Assembly: GCA_022575985.1 (NCBI GenBank)
Contig: JAKSXM010000040.1
Span: 14,402,001 to 14,466,000 of the forward strand
Source: Anagrus nilaparvatae
Lineage: Eukaryota; Arthropoda; Insecta; Hymenoptera; Mymaridae
Direction of reading: 5' to 3'
Length of the DNA stretch: 64,000 nucleotides
A program made the translations under genes and the position numbers. Shown here piece by piece: positions 1-12,300 of the stretch (within the stretch, counting starts at the first letter, position 1; each line of letters begins with the position of its first letter). The notes under the pieces were generated by a model. That model was not told the DNA's origin, made no database searches, and worked only from the letters and a program-made list of their open reading frames with translations.

Positions 1-640
1 TTTTATTTTGTATTATAAAATTATAAAATGTATTGGTAAAAAGTTTAAATTATATATTATTACAGAGAAAGTAATATAGGATATATAAATAAAATAATAT
101 CGGATATAATAATGAATGGATTAGAAATTTTATTCATATCTAATGTTGTAATGCATGTTTTATTAATATGAAAAATATTATTTTTTTTACCTAAATTTAT
201 TGTACAGACTAAATGAATTAAAATGTTTTTGTTATTTTTTACAATATTGCAATTTTAAATTTTTAATGAAGCCTGAAGGGAAAGAGTAAATCATGAAGAA
301 TAAATCAGATAAATCAAAAACAGAGATTGCGAATTCGCATATAATATAGATATGGTACCTAATTAAGGGGTTTTCAATTTCACCTTGTCCGATTGTACCA
401 TTCCCAAATATGGGGTGTTCAAATGTACCATGTGTTATGCGCCCGAGGCCCAATATTTCGTGATTAATTTTAAATGAATGTTCTAAATTATTTTGTAAAA
501 TTTCAAAATGTGTAATTTTATTAGTTGAGCAGTTTTCTTAATTTAAAAAATACCTCAATTACTTTTTAGTAAAATACCTCAATTACTTTTAACAGCAAAT
601 ATTTTTATGAATTAATGAGAATTACAAAATGTCGCAAACA
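1..640. other. AT-rich sequence, no gene seen
   Basis: This stretch is AT-rich with short homopolymer runs. A slightly GC-richer patch lies at about 355-460. No open frame has credible coding character. It may be the upstream part of the LTR whose promoter lies at 683-716, but no LTR start could be fixed. Confidence 0.5.
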
Positions 641-682
641 TATTTGTTAATATTATAAATAAATCGTCCTAATTAGATGACA

Positions 683-716
683 TATAAAAGGATGTAAAAA
701 TCATAAGAGCTCAGTT
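683..716 (+). promoter_or_regulatory. TATA box plus initiator, probably of an LTR
   Basis: TATAAAAG at 683-690 is followed, with its first T 30 bases before the initiator A, by TCAGTT at 711-716, an arthropod-type initiator. An AATAAA-like signal (ataataaaat, about 757-767) follows closely. This promoter-then-polyA order within about 100 bases is typical of the R region of an insect Ty3/gypsy LTR, and a decayed gag lies about 770 bases downstream. The LTR boundaries, primer-binding site and target duplication were not found, so the LTR assignment is an inference. Confidence 0.45.
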
Positions 717-1488
717 CAGTTTCGCTTTTTAAAATTCGCCTGTTAAATAAGTATTGATAATAAAATTTATTTCGTTAAATCTAAATCTAAGAGTGGATTA
801 TTTTCAACTATCATTAACACCTATTAAAGCAAGTAAGTAAATAAAGTTTCCATATCACACAAAAATAACTAACAAAATATAAATAATTAATATTAGATCA
901 TAAAAATTGGTTCCAATACCGTAAATCGGTAATGATTTTTATAGTCGAACCTATACTTCAAAATAAAAATGAATAAAAATTATAAAATAATAAACCTTTT
1001 CTATCAATAAAACTTTTTGTCTTCCGAGTATCTAATTTCAGAGATAAGGCCACACAATGACATATATAATATTAAATAATCAGCAAATTCTATAACATAG
1101 AGTCAGTGACTTTGAAAAATAAAAAAAAAATAATGATAATAATAATAATAAAAGTATAATAATATTACGATAGGCATATTTTTAACAATGTCTTTATAAA
1201 TTTATACCTAAAAAAAACTGCATTAGGATATACAACACAAAAACCATCAACTTTAGCAAATAAAAGCCTTTCAGAATATGCACAGGACGAAATTTTTAAA
1301 CCCTTAAATAACCTCGCTAGAGAAATTCCCAAAAAAATTTTCTCTAAAACAAAACAAATTCTCAAAAACCTAAAATCAATGAATCACAAATTTCGGGCCC
1401 CTTACACGTTACTTTAACATCAATTTCTCACTATATATTAAAAACAGATTCAAAAGAAATAAATAGAACTTAATTAATCACAGAACAT
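717..1488. other. Noncoding leader-like stretch before the gag remnant
   Basis: AT-rich sequence between the candidate LTR promoter and the first gag-like ATG. It includes an (AAT)n run near 1130-1152. No convincing open frame or clear tRNA primer-binding site was seen. Confidence 0.35.
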
Positions 1489-2817
1489 ATGGAACAATAC
1501 GAGGCTACAGTAAATTCAGGCATCAATATTTCAGAAAATCACGAAAACTTCAAAACATCGTCCCCTGCTCATACATCAACAGAACTGACCATTTTGGATC
1601 GATCAATAACTGACAACACGGAGCTATTAAACATTAACAAATCTTCAACAAATAATACTATTAACAAATAATAATATTAACATTAGACCAGACCTTTTTA
1701 ATCAAAATTTAAATCAAAATTTCGAAGACCAAAACCTAGAACAATTAATAAACTTTATTAACCAGCCAGTACAACAAAATAACATGGCTTATTCCGACTA
1801 TGACATTAAATTAGCCTTGGAAGAAATACCAATATTTGACAGAAAAATTCCTGCAGTACAGAACTGGATTAAAATAATAGAAAAAGTGTCAAGCAGACTC
1901 GATAACGCAAAACAAATTAGACTTTTAAATATTTTACATCATGTACTAAAAAGCGACGCAGCGGAAACAATTAATAATATTACATTCGATACAATAGCCA
2001 AATTACCAAACCATTTTGACAAACTTTTCGGTAAAAGAGAGATTTTCTGGAACTAAGCAACCAACTAAACCATATATATCAAATTGATAAAGAAACAGCG
2101 ATCAGCTATTTCTTAAGAGTAGAAAATTTGCTAGAAAGAACAAAAAAAGCGTACCAAGAATCACTACCTGAAAATACTGACTCACGTTGACCTCATCACA
2201 GCATTTAATAGATAAATAAATGACATAGTAAAAAGACGTTTAATAAGAGGATACCAAGCAGAAATTGAAATAAGATTAGGGGACGTCTAAAATCTTACAC
2301 GTGCACAAATTAATGAAAAAGCACAAAATATAGAATTAAACTTACAAACCTTTGAAAACAGACGACGCGAACTGCAACCTACACTAAAATAAGATCCCAC
2401 AACATTAGCAACCATAAACATGGCCATAGACACCTGTGAAGTTTGTGAATTAAATACACATAAAACCCAATATTGCACAGTAGAAAAAAAAATAATATAG
2501 CTATATTAGAAAGTACAATAGAAAAAATAAGGAATAAAATAGAAAGTCCAAAAACTGAAAACCAAGAAAAAAATCTTGCTAATACCCAATAAAAAACTCC
2601 AAACACAACTAAATATTTTTGCCAAAACCACCGCGACTCCAGAACACACAATACTGACCAATGTAGGGCAGGTCAAAACCACCAAGCAAGTCCAAATCAA
2701 AACCCTTTCCGAAATTCTAACCAACGGTACCCACGAAACACAAATCCTAATTTCAACCCAAATAATCAAATTTTACATAATCAAAATTTTTTTACAAAAC
2801 ACTAATCAACAAAATAG
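1489..2817 (+). pseudogene. Decayed gag of an LTR retrotransposon
   Basis: A gag-like reading frame survives in pieces. The first piece runs from the ATG at 1489 to 1671. The second is open from about 1672 through the ATG at 1784 to 2056. Further pieces lie in shifted frames to 2817 and are cut by many stops. Two zinc-binding motifs can be read: CEVCELNTHKTQYC (CX2CX4HX4C, about 2433-2474), the canonical retroviral-type knuckle, and CQNHRDSRTHNTDQC (CX3HX6HX4C, about 2620-2664), a gag-like variant, followed by an Asn/Gln/Pro-rich tail. In intact elements gag forms the particle that packages the RNA. No protease, reverse transcriptase or integrase follows, because an inverted R1-like element begins at 2827. 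This is a dead remnant; clade Ty3/gypsy is likely but unproven. Confidence 0.6.
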
Positions 2818-3145
2818 AAGACAACCTTTTTTTTTTTTTTTTTTATTTTTTGGTCCCCTTAAAGAAGGGGCCTTTTTCGTAGGACGAGGAGAATGCATTT
2901 ACGCATACCATACACCGCGTACTGTATGGTTATGTGGGACTCAACCTCAAATTTATATCTGGGGTTGCCCAGATATACAAAATTGCGGAGGAATTACAAT
3001 ACCCACTAAACTCCCCACCCTCCTGCATTAATGACAATATCACAGAATCCGGACCGGACTCCCTTTTTAGATATTACTTCGGTCTGGAAAGAATGCAGCC
3101 AAGGCATTTCTTTGCCATACCCTGTCGATAAAGGAGGAGATTTTC

Positions 3146-3375
3146 CTACGAGAGGAAACCTTCCTCCTTTTTTTTAATAAGTGTCGCCCGTACGTACTCT
3201 GCCACACTGTACCAGTTAGCGTTACTGCGCAGCATTTCCGGGACGACCCTTCCGACCTCCATTCATCGAAGGGCGGTCACCCTTCAGCGAAGCGAGGACA
3301 CCCAAAAAAGGTGTGCTCAGCGGTATCCAGCTCGCCCGGGCAATGCAAGCATTCCGGGTAGGTATCTGTAGCTAG
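3146..3375 (-). pseudogene. 3' end of R1-like ORF2 (zinc knuckle and C-terminus)
   Basis: The minus strand encodes ECLHCPGELDTAEHTFFGC, the CX2CX8HX4C C-terminal motif of the ORF2 protein, and ends with KKKEEGFLS and a TAG at 3146-3148. The copy at 59.7-59.9 kb has the equivalent zinc motif and ends EKKEKGFLS plus TAG. A TGA and a frameshift separate the two halves here, so the gene is broken. Only about 75 codons remain of a protein that normally has about 1000 residues. Confidence 0.75.
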
Positions 3376-3389
3376 ACCCTTTGGCTGCG

Positions 3390-4166
3390 TTTGCTGGCCA
3401 GAAGCTAATTCACCTGAACCATATCTTTCGGAGGAGACATCACTGCATTAGCGAAGGTCTTCCTTAGAGGGAGTTTCAGGGACATTTTCTGCGCCGGTCT
3501 CTTTTTTGTATTCTCCTTTCCGGGTGGGCTTCGGAACGCAGTCTGAGCCCTCTTCTTTCCTTTTCTAGTCATAGTCCCTGATGCTTCCTGTATAGGAATA
3601 TCGGGATTTTGTTTCCCATTTAATACCTCCTGCTGCAGTTCAAAAATTGTCTTTAGCCTGGCTAAATATTTTTCAAACTGAGCTATGCCTTTTTTACAGT
3701 CATATTACAGTTCTTCTGTACTTTGACTGACTCTCTCATCTGAGTAATATCTCTCTCCATGTTTGCGTGGATTTCAATGCACGCACTGTTATATTGCTTT
3801 GACTCTCAGAGATATCTTTCCATATTTTCTTTCCTCTTGCCTTTGTCATCAAGCCCAACTTCGCTCACATTAGGCAACGAATGTGACCTCTGGTCCTTCA
3901 GAATAGAAGGCCGTATCAAGCTATTGCTTGAACCTTTTTAGGCACCACATGTTGCACTTATATCACCTTCCATTGAGGATTTGCGGGAGAAATCCTCGGC
4001 CTCTAGCCTAGTTAAGACTACCTTTGCCATCTTTTTTTCAGCAGTAATAAGAGCTAGATGTTGTTGCACTGTGGGCGTGGTGTTCTGCCCTTGCTGCTGG
4101 GAAATGCTAAATTGGAGACCCCTAGAATCCGTGTCTCCGGTTCTGACCATCAAGGCTTTCACTTGA
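3390..4166 (-). pseudogene. ORF1 (gag-like) remnant of the minus-strand R1-like element
   Basis: The minus strand carries a Gln/Lys/Glu-rich sequence. One open piece lies at 3938-4162, and further pieces in changing frames continue down to about 3400. The latter contain a heptad-like stretch (LARLKTIFELQQEVLNG) that suggests a coiled coil, followed by a Lys/Arg/Pro-rich tail. Position immediately upstream of ORF2 sequence and this composition suggest the RNA-binding ORF1 protein of the element. No zinc knuckles were found. Several frameshifts and stops make it non-functional. Assignment rests mostly on position, so confidence is moderate. Confidence 0.45.
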
Positions 4167-5215
4167 TCGGAATCAGAGGTTGAGAATTATCCTCTATAAG
4201 AGGGGTATCAACATGGGGTAATTCACTGTATTTATTTAGCATTGTTCATAAAATAAGCCTGTGTCCCTGGACAAAGGGCCCTTAGTTGGGTAAGAGTACC
4301 CTTCAGAGTATTATTAAAGGATTTACGTTAGTCGTTGACAGAGAGTATCTATCAGCTTCCAGCGTGCATCCAGTAATAATAGTCCTACAGATCGGGGGGT
4401 TTTCACCACCATGTCTGATGACATCACATACGATTATTAATCCGGCATGTAACAGACTTCAATTGAGAGGCGGTGAGGCCAGGGAACACAAATCCTCAAT
4501 CTAACAGGTGAAGTGTTTCCACCCCCATGTTTGCTACCATTCCACAATGTTTTATACCTGTCATGGAACAGGTCAGGCATCTACCAGTGGAATCATGATG
4601 GCTGATGTCAGATTTTACTCTGGAACCAGACGGCATTGATTCCATAGATAGATCCCCTACAGAATGGAGGATTCTTCCTCCTTGTCTGATGAAAATTCCA
4701 CTTCCCAATAACCCAATAACCCATCACCTTCACACATTACTAAACCAGAAAATACAACCTGCAGTCATGATTTAGCGGGCCTCGCGACTACCTTTAATCG
4801 GCTCCGTCGCTGTGCTCGAGGTAGAATTCTCCCATGCTAAAAGCCAATACCTCAGGTCTAAGGCAACCCTGCATGTGGCTTATATCGAACTTAGGTTGGA
4901 GAAAACCTTGGAGCCCCTTTAATATGCTTCTTCCTCAAGGATAATTTTAGGATAGCAGTCTGCGGCTGCATGCTTGACAAGAAAGCTCGAGGGAAAGACA
5001 AGGTATAAGACCCTGTTTCTAAGGCAACCTCAATTATTCCAGAACCGCTGATAGACTAATTATGAGCAATTTGCGGCATTCCTAACATGGACACATGGGG
5101 TAAAGCATAGAGCATGTCCCCGGAGAAATTCAAGACATGAGACCCGATTTATAGCACAGCATCAGTTGTTCTAGCAAGCTATATCCTATATCCTTGATTC
5201 TAATTTAACCTTGAA
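4167..5215 (-). other. Probable 5' part of the minus-strand R1-like element
   Basis: GC-richer than the surroundings, like the rest of the element. Short open pieces occur on the minus strand (for example 4496-4708), but no recognisable domain. Probably ORF1 N-terminus and 5' UTR. The right edge, where the plus-strand element begins, is set only by the change of orientation of the homology. Confidence 0.35.
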
Positions 5216-6004
5216 AAAAGGCGGCCTGGACCACCCTCCTCCTTCCTCAGCCTTATGAGGCTCCGGGCTTGGGACCGGTACAGCGGAGTTTCTATTACAT
5301 CACCTTCAAAGTGCGTGATAGGGTCGTTAATCGGCCCCCGTACAAAAAGCGCCCACTAGGCTGGAATGTGTCAATGATGGATGAGGAAAGATTTGTGGAT
5401 TATCTTCACGAAGAGTTCTCGTCTATCCCAGCCTGGAATGGAGGACCGACAACCCCGCGAGAGGCAGAGGCTCTTGTCAAGAGGGTAACTGCTCTTCTGA
5501 AGGTAGCTTCCGATGCCTCTATGCCACGTAAACGGCCCTGGAAGGGTAAAAGACGCGTTTACTGGTGGAGTGAAGAAATTGCGGAGCTTAGACGGGTCTG
5601 TCACGGTGCACGCAGAGGACGGCAAAAAGCGCATGGCCGCCCAGAGCTGGCTACGCGCTCTGAAGAGTACAAGGAAGCCAAGCATAGGCTGGCGAAAGCT
5701 ATCCACCTCAGCAAGGCGCGCTGTCTTCGGTCCCTAAGAGATGATGTCAACAGCGACCCGTGGGGCCTGGGATATAAGGTTGTCATGGGCAAACTTAAGT
5801 CTAGATGTGACAACACGATGGATGAAGCAGCGACCAAAAGAATAGTGGACCCTCTCTTCCTGGATCATCCAAACCAACAACACCCTGCTTTGGATGTCCC
5901 GAGGGAGCAAGTTCCGCTATTTATCGAGGCGGAGATGCTTCAGGCAATTAGGTCAATGAAAAATGGGAAAGCGCCAGGACCAGACGGAATACCCGCGGAA
6001 GCCC

Positions 6005-7210
6005 TGTGATGGTCGGGGTTTCCATGAAATGAATTTTTACACAAATTTATTTAACAATAACAATAATAAATTTTATTAACGAATAAGAAAACTAAATATG
6101 TACAAAATGCCGTATAACGAGCGCCAGGCAATTTATTCTAAAAATTGCCAAAAATGCCAAAATTAATTTAAGTTGAAACCCGTATTTATCCATTTAAAAT
6201 TGCCCGTAAATAAAAGTCATGAGACAACTCGGGTCGTCTTTCCGCAATATAAACATATACAAAATTGCCTAAAAATCTGCCAAATACTAAATATAAAATA
6301 AACTTAAATAATATAAAATGACTTACAATAATAATCTATACAAAACTAATGAGAGAGAGAGAGAGCGAGAGAATACGCATGCTTGATGTTGATGTTGATG
6401 ATGATGCCGGCTTCGTCTACCTCCCCTTCTTATTGTCAGATTCTTGGAATTATACACAAAATGGACTCCAAGATATAATAATTAAATATTTAATTTCACC
6501 AATTAATAATATGTTTTTATAGTCACTGATAATTAACACATTCACTGTACATAAATAAATATATTTAAATATATTAAACTTATCAGCACTATAATATGCC
6601 TCAAATTCACTGTTCATAATTATATAGAATATGCCCAAAATTTACCTAAATTAATATACCACTTAATAGATTATTAGCCATAAATAATTATTTTAAATAA
6701 TTAATAATAATTCATTTTATTCAGAAAATGTGTGTTATAGGGTCTTTAAAGAAGTCACGTAATGTCGGACTATTAGTTTTACTATTCTGTAAGCGCGCAC
6801 TGCATCAAAACTTAATACTTAAAACGTTTAACAATAAGTTATTACACTTTCATAATAAGGCAATATCAATTAAACACTGTTATTAATAATTAAATTTGCT
6901 TGAATTAAGCTATCCACCATTGTGGTAAATAATAAAATAAGACACGGTGCATAAAATGCGACCGGCCTGTACCGACGCCAAGATGGCAATGTCCGTTGGG
7001 ATCTCTTCCGTCCACGATGCCCTGGGCCATACGCGCACGCATTTCTTCACTCTCTCTATCTCTTTCTTTTCTCTCGTTTCTCTCTCGTTTCTCTCTTTAT
7101 TTAAAATTTTAGATGTACAATAATAATAATAATAATGCCTTATATTTTAAATATATTCAATAATAATAATTTGCCTTAAAATAATTTACAAAGTTACGGC
7201 CCCCGTCACA
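6005..7210. mobile_element. Probable solo LTR (1206 bp) inside the R1-like ORF
   Basis: The insertion begins TGTGATGGTCGGGG and ends CGGCCCCCGTCACA, so the ends are TG...CA with a short imperfect inverted repeat. GCCC is duplicated at 6001-6004 and 7211-7214. A 4 bp duplication with TGT...ACA ends is the signature of Ty3/gypsy-type LTR integration. The interior is AT-rich noncoding sequence with a GA-microsatellite near 6352-6372 and no gag or pol, as expected after recombination between two LTRs. A non-autonomous DNA transposon with 4 bp duplications is the alternative. Confidence 0.65.
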
Positions 7211-8168
7211 GCCCTTAAGACGGCTGCAAAGGTAATCTCTGGTCTCCTGCTTGGCATGTTTAACGCGTGCCTCGTAGCAGTCGCCTTTCCAAGGAACTGG
7301 AAAGTGGCCCGTCTGGCTCTGATAAGCAAGGGAAAGGGTGAACCAGGATCTCCATCATCTTACAGACCAGAGTGTATGTTAAATACCATTGGCAAGGTGA
7401 TGGAGAGCATGGTCAGAGGAAGATTGCGGCACGACCAACACGGCTTTCGTGAGGGGCGTTCCACGATCGGTGCCATCAAGCAGCTCGTGAAGGTGGTTAT
7501 GAGGGCCAGACAAGTGCGGCCGGATATTAAACCGGACGTCCTGCTTGTCACGTTGAATGTGAAAAACGCATTCAACTCGGCTAAGCGGGACGATATGTTG
7601 CACTCCCTCGAGCAGATATTCAGAGTTCCGGATTATCTGAGAAATATACTCAGAGATTACCTCCGGGACCGATACCTGCGCTGGGACACGCTCGATGGCA
7701 CAAGAGGTAAAGTATTAAGCGCAGGCATAGCGCCGGGTTCAGTTCTGAGCCCTGATCTGTGGAATGCCTTTTATGACAGCTTGCTAAAGATCGAACTTCC
7801 AGATGGATGCTCCATGATCGGATACGCGGATAATGTTGCTCTAACCATAACAGCACGAGAAACAGAGGACCAGCAGAATACCATAGATGAGGCCATGCGC
7901 CTTATCAATAGCTGGATGTCGGATCACGGACTAAGACTGATAGTTCCGAAAACGGAGATTGTGCTTCTGAACCAGAGAAGGGTTGATACCATATTCGGCT
8001 TCAGCTTTGATGACAGAGGTAATCCCCTTATGATCCAGACCAAACCATCGGTCAAATATTTGGGGGTCTTCTTGGATAACAAGTTGACCTACAATAGACA
8101 ATTCCAGCAGGCCTGTGAAAAGGCTGGCCGGGTGACAAAATCCCTCTCGTTGCTGATGACGAACATCG

Positions 8169-9323
8169 CACAATGGGACGAAGTCCTATTGTGCCACCCA
8201 AATTACTCTACAGATCGTAGATTTTTAGTTTATGAATAAATTTTTTTTTTTTAATAACATGGAACATGTTCATTGTATAGGGTATTTGAAAAAGTTTGGC
8301 TCGGCAGGGGGGGGGTGTAATATTGACTTTTTTAGGGAGGTGGTGAAAAAGTGACGTCTTTAGAGGGGAGGGTGTGAAATGGACTTAGAAAATTTTCAAT
8401 TTAGGGACATAGAATTTAATTTAAAGTGGGAGTCAGGGCCTGATCAGGCCCTGATAATTTCAAGAACTTAGAATACTTTAAGTTTATGGATTTAAGATAA
8501 TTTATATTTCAAGATTTATTGTAATTTCGGTTTTTGGATTTATTCCATGCTCGTTGGTTGTGTAGTTACACAAACCGGTTATTTTTTTTTTAAATGATTG
8601 CAAATGACAAAAAATCTAAAGAAAAGTTTGAAAAATACACTTTTTTAAAGCAAAATATTTTTTTTTTAAGTTGGATCATGATGCGGTACTCGCATTTTAA
8701 GTGTATCTTTTTCGCCCCCCCCCCCTCCAATTTGCTAAAATTTTTACCGGTAATTGCCAAAAAACACTTAAAATGTAGTAAGCAATAAGTTTTCGATTAG
8801 GTGGAAAAAATGCCAAAAAAAAAATTTTTTATTATTTTTTATAAAATTTTTCGTATGTTAACTACTGTGAATTTTAGCTTACTGGATAGAACGAAAGATA
8901 TTTTTCAGAATGATACTATGAATCAAATACTTTTTAAATAGTTTTGCTAGGAAAAAATACTAATTAACACATTTTTGGCCACTTTTGACCATTTTTGAAA
9001 TAATTAAATTTGTTTTTTAAACTTTTTGTCAGAACACTTTCAAAAACTCATCAAAACAACGATTTTAAAAAAAATTTGATGTGAAAACTTCAATTTTAAG
9101 CATTTTAGACTTAATTTTACCATAAAAAATGTGTTTTTTTAGAAAAAAAAAACGAGTTTCTAACAAATAAAAAAAAAACTGCAAGTTCTAATTAAAAAAT
9201 CGGAATGAGGGATTGTTAGAGAAATCGAAAACAAAAATTAAAAAAAAAAAATTAATTCATAAACTAAAAATCTACGACCTGTAGAGTAATTTGGGTGGCA
9301 CAATAGGACTACGTCCCATTGTG
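8169..9323. mobile_element. Non-autonomous Transib-like DNA transposon
   Basis: The terminal inverted repeats are about 80 bp and nearly identical. Both begin CACAATGGGACG, which fits CACWATG, the heptamer known for Transib termini and related to the RAG recombination signal heptamer. CATCG is duplicated at 8164-8168 and 9324-9328; a 5 bp duplication is also the Transib standard. The interior is AT-rich with a C-run near 8716-8727 and has no transposase. It would have been moved in trans. The insertion point in the R1-like ORF is exact. Confidence 0.8.
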
Positions 9324-12300
9324 CATCGGCGGTCCCAAATCAGAGAAGAGGAGGCTGTTGATGACGACAGTCAACTACATCTTGCTCTACTCTGAGGTGT
9401 GGGCGGACAATGTCCGCAGAAAAAAGTACTGCAAGAAACTAAAGGCAGTACAGAGGCAGGGGGCACTTCGAATCGCTTGCTCGTACAAGACAGTATCAGA
9501 GCCAGCGATCCAGGTGGTGGCTCGGGTGATTCCCATCGACCTGCTTGCCTTGGAAAGGCAGGCGATCTATAACCGTGAGGAAGAAAGAAAGACGTAGCTT
9601 CCGTTCGCGCTCGCTCCCACACAATGGAATGCAAATTAATTTATATGGATGAAAAAGTAGAAATAAAATATTTATTTCTAGTTTCAGCAAAAGATGACAT
9701 CAACAATTATCTTGTTAATGATGTAATTACTTATTTAAAATTCTTCATTCTAAAATACTGGCTTGGGTAAAACATAAAATGTCTACAATAAAATTGAGCA
9801 AATATAAGCATATCTTCTTGAATAAAATATCCTTATTGAGAGTACATCTCAGATGTAGGTGAAGTTTTTTGAGTCCAAGAAAGCATTTAAAAAATGTATA
9901 AATTCCCAGAAAACGATAGGATTATATAAATTTTATAATTTTATAATCTTGAACCAAAAATTTTGCCGATGTCATTAATTTTGGTTATTTGTGAATATCC
10001 CCGTAATTAGGTTCTCTATTTAATAAATGAAATATTCTCAGTTAAATATTTTAACAAAGTGTGTTCATACTTAGAAAAAAGTCATTATACGAGATTCTTT
10101 GTATTAATCCATAAAAAGTCTGGATTACAGCCATTTTTTTAGACTTCATCTATTCAGAGGCTTTGTAAAATATTATTGTTGTTCAACAAATTACGGCTGT
10201 AATTTTTAAATAAAACTTTTATTTACTAGTCAATGTCACGATAACCAGGTTTTAATATTTTTGTAATATACGCAAAGCTTAAGATATATCTATATCAGAA
10301 CTACATAGTTTTATCAAATTATTTGCTTTAATTCGATGGATCATAAAGTAGAAATTAAATATTCATTTCTAGTTTCAGAATAAGATCAAAATTATCCTTA
10401 ACTATAATTATCATTTTAATGATGTAATTACTTATTTAAAATTCTTCATTCTAAAATACTGGTTTGGGTAAAACATGAAATTTCTACGATAAAATTGAGC
10501 AAATATAAGCATATTTTCTTGAATAAAATATCCCTTATTGAGAGTACATCTCAGATTTTGCTGAATTTAGTTGAGTCAAAAAAAGCATTAAAAAAGATTT
10601 ATTACTTCCCAGAAAACGAAAGGAATACATAAATTTTTTATAGATTGAATATCTTAAACCAACTACTTTACCCAAGTCTGTAATTTTGGTTATTCTTGAA
10701 TGTCACTGTAATCAGGTTGTCTATCAAATTTATGAAATATTCTATATGCTAAATATTTTATCAAAGTGTATTCTAAACTCAAAAAAAGTACATTATACGA
10801 GAAAATTTGCATTGAACCATTAAAAGACTGGATTACAGCAATTTTATTAGATTTTGACTATTCAGAGGCTAGGTAAAATATTATTTATGTGAAACAAACT
10901 ATTGCATTATTTTTTATTTAAATCTTTATTTAATGGTCACTGTCACGCCAAACAGGTATAATATTTTGGTAATGTACACTAGATTTAAGATATATCTACA
11001 TCTGAATAACATAATTTTTTTAAATTATCTGTTTTATTTCTAGGACTATATAGTTGAAATTAATTATTGATTTCTCTTTTTAGCAAAGGTTTAAAATTAT
11101 TCTATTTCCCTGGATATATCTTATTAATTTAATTATTCTTTATTTAAAATTCTTCCATCCAAAATACTAGTTTGGATATAACATAAAAGTTCTACAAAAA
11201 AATTGAGCAAATATAAGCATATCTTCTTGAATAAAATAACCCTTATTGAGAGTACATTTCAGATTCAGCTGAAGTTTTTCCAAGAAAGCATTATTAAAAA
11301 TGTATAAATTCTCAGAAAACGATAGGATTATATAAATTATATAATTTTATAATCTTGAACCAAAAATTTTGCCGATGTCTTTAATTTTGTTTATTTGTGA
11401 ATGTCCCTGTAATTAGGTTCTCTATTTAATTAATGAAATATTCTCAGTTAAATGTTTTAACAAAGTGTGTTCTTATCTAGAAAAATGTACATTAATAAGA
11501 AGCTTTGCATTGAACTATAAAAAGACTGGATTACAGCCATTTTTTTAGATTTCGACTATTCAGAGGCTAGGTGAAATTTTATTTATGTTCAATAAACTAC
11601 GGCATTAATTATTAATTTAATCTTTATCTACTTATTACTGTCTCGATAACCAGGTTTTAATATTTTTTTAATACACACTAAGTTTAAGATATATTTACAT
11701 CAGAATAACATAATTTTTTTAAATTATCTGTTTAATTTCTATGGATTACAAAGTAGAAATTAATTATTCATTTCTAGTTTCAGCAAAAGATCAAAATTAT
11801 CCTATTTTGCTATAATTATCTTGTTAATGATGTAATTACTTATTTAAAATTTTTTATTTTAAAATACTAATTTGAGTATAACATAAAATTTATACAAAAG
11901 AATTGAGCAAATACAAGCATATCTTCTTGAATAAAATATACCTTATTGAGTGTTCATGTCCGATTTAGCTGAAGTTTGTTGAGTCCAAGAAAGTAATAAT
12001 AAAGATGTATAATATCACAGAAAACGAAATGAATAAAGCTATTTTTTATAATTTTAAAATCTTGAACCAAATACTTTGCCCAAGTCTCTAATTTTAGTTA
12101 TTCGTGAATATCACTGTAATCATATTGTCTATTTATTTTATGCAATATTCTAAGCTAAATATTTTAGCAAAGTTTGTTCTAAGTTCGAAAAAAGTTCATT
12201 ATACGAGAAACTTACATTGCACCATAAAAAAACTGAATTACTGCCATATTTTTAGATTTCGAAATTTAGTGCCAAATACAGTTCTCTTGAAAATTCCTTG

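Larger units (their letters stand above)
2827..5215 (-). mobile_element. Decayed R1-like non-LTR retrotransposon, internally deleted
   Basis: The poly(T) run at about 2829-2848 is the poly(A) tail of an element lying on the minus strand. Reading leftward from about 5215 there is a probable 5' region and ORF1-like sequence, then an abrupt join near 3375-3390 to the last part of ORF2, its stop at 3146-3148, and a 3' UTR of about 300 bases. The ORF2 tail matches the tail of the young copy at 58.6-60.2 kb, which sets family and orientation. Most of ORF2 (endonuclease and reverse transcriptase) is missing, so this copy cannot move by itself. Confidence 0.7.
5275..9620 (+). pseudogene. R1-like ORF2 (endonuclease end, reverse transcriptase), disrupted
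   Basis: The piece at 5275-6004 starts at the end of the endonuclease domain (FYYITFKVRD) and reaches the first reverse-transcriptase block (MKNGKAPGPDGIPAEAL). The frame resumes exactly at 7211 (KTAAKVISGL) and runs through RT to 8168, then resumes at 9324 (GGPKSEKRRLL) and ends near 9597. Two insertions split it: a 1206 bp element at 6005-7210 and a 1155 bp element at 8169-9323. Removing each plus one copy of its target duplication restores the frame. The protein would copy element RNA at a nicked target (target-primed reverse transcription). It is dead: the active-site YADD reads YADN (Asn codon 7832-7834), a Gly codon is lost (LLYSEVWA for LLYGSEVWA), and the frame ends early at 9597. Homology stops at about 9620, where satellite begins. 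The endonuclease start is missing. Confidence 0.85.

Noticed and set aside
5371..5837. Minus-strand and +2 frames over the first R1-like piece; similar shadows at 7360-8173 and 58769-59926
   Set aside because: They are shadow frames of the GC-rich ORF2 and lack independent features.
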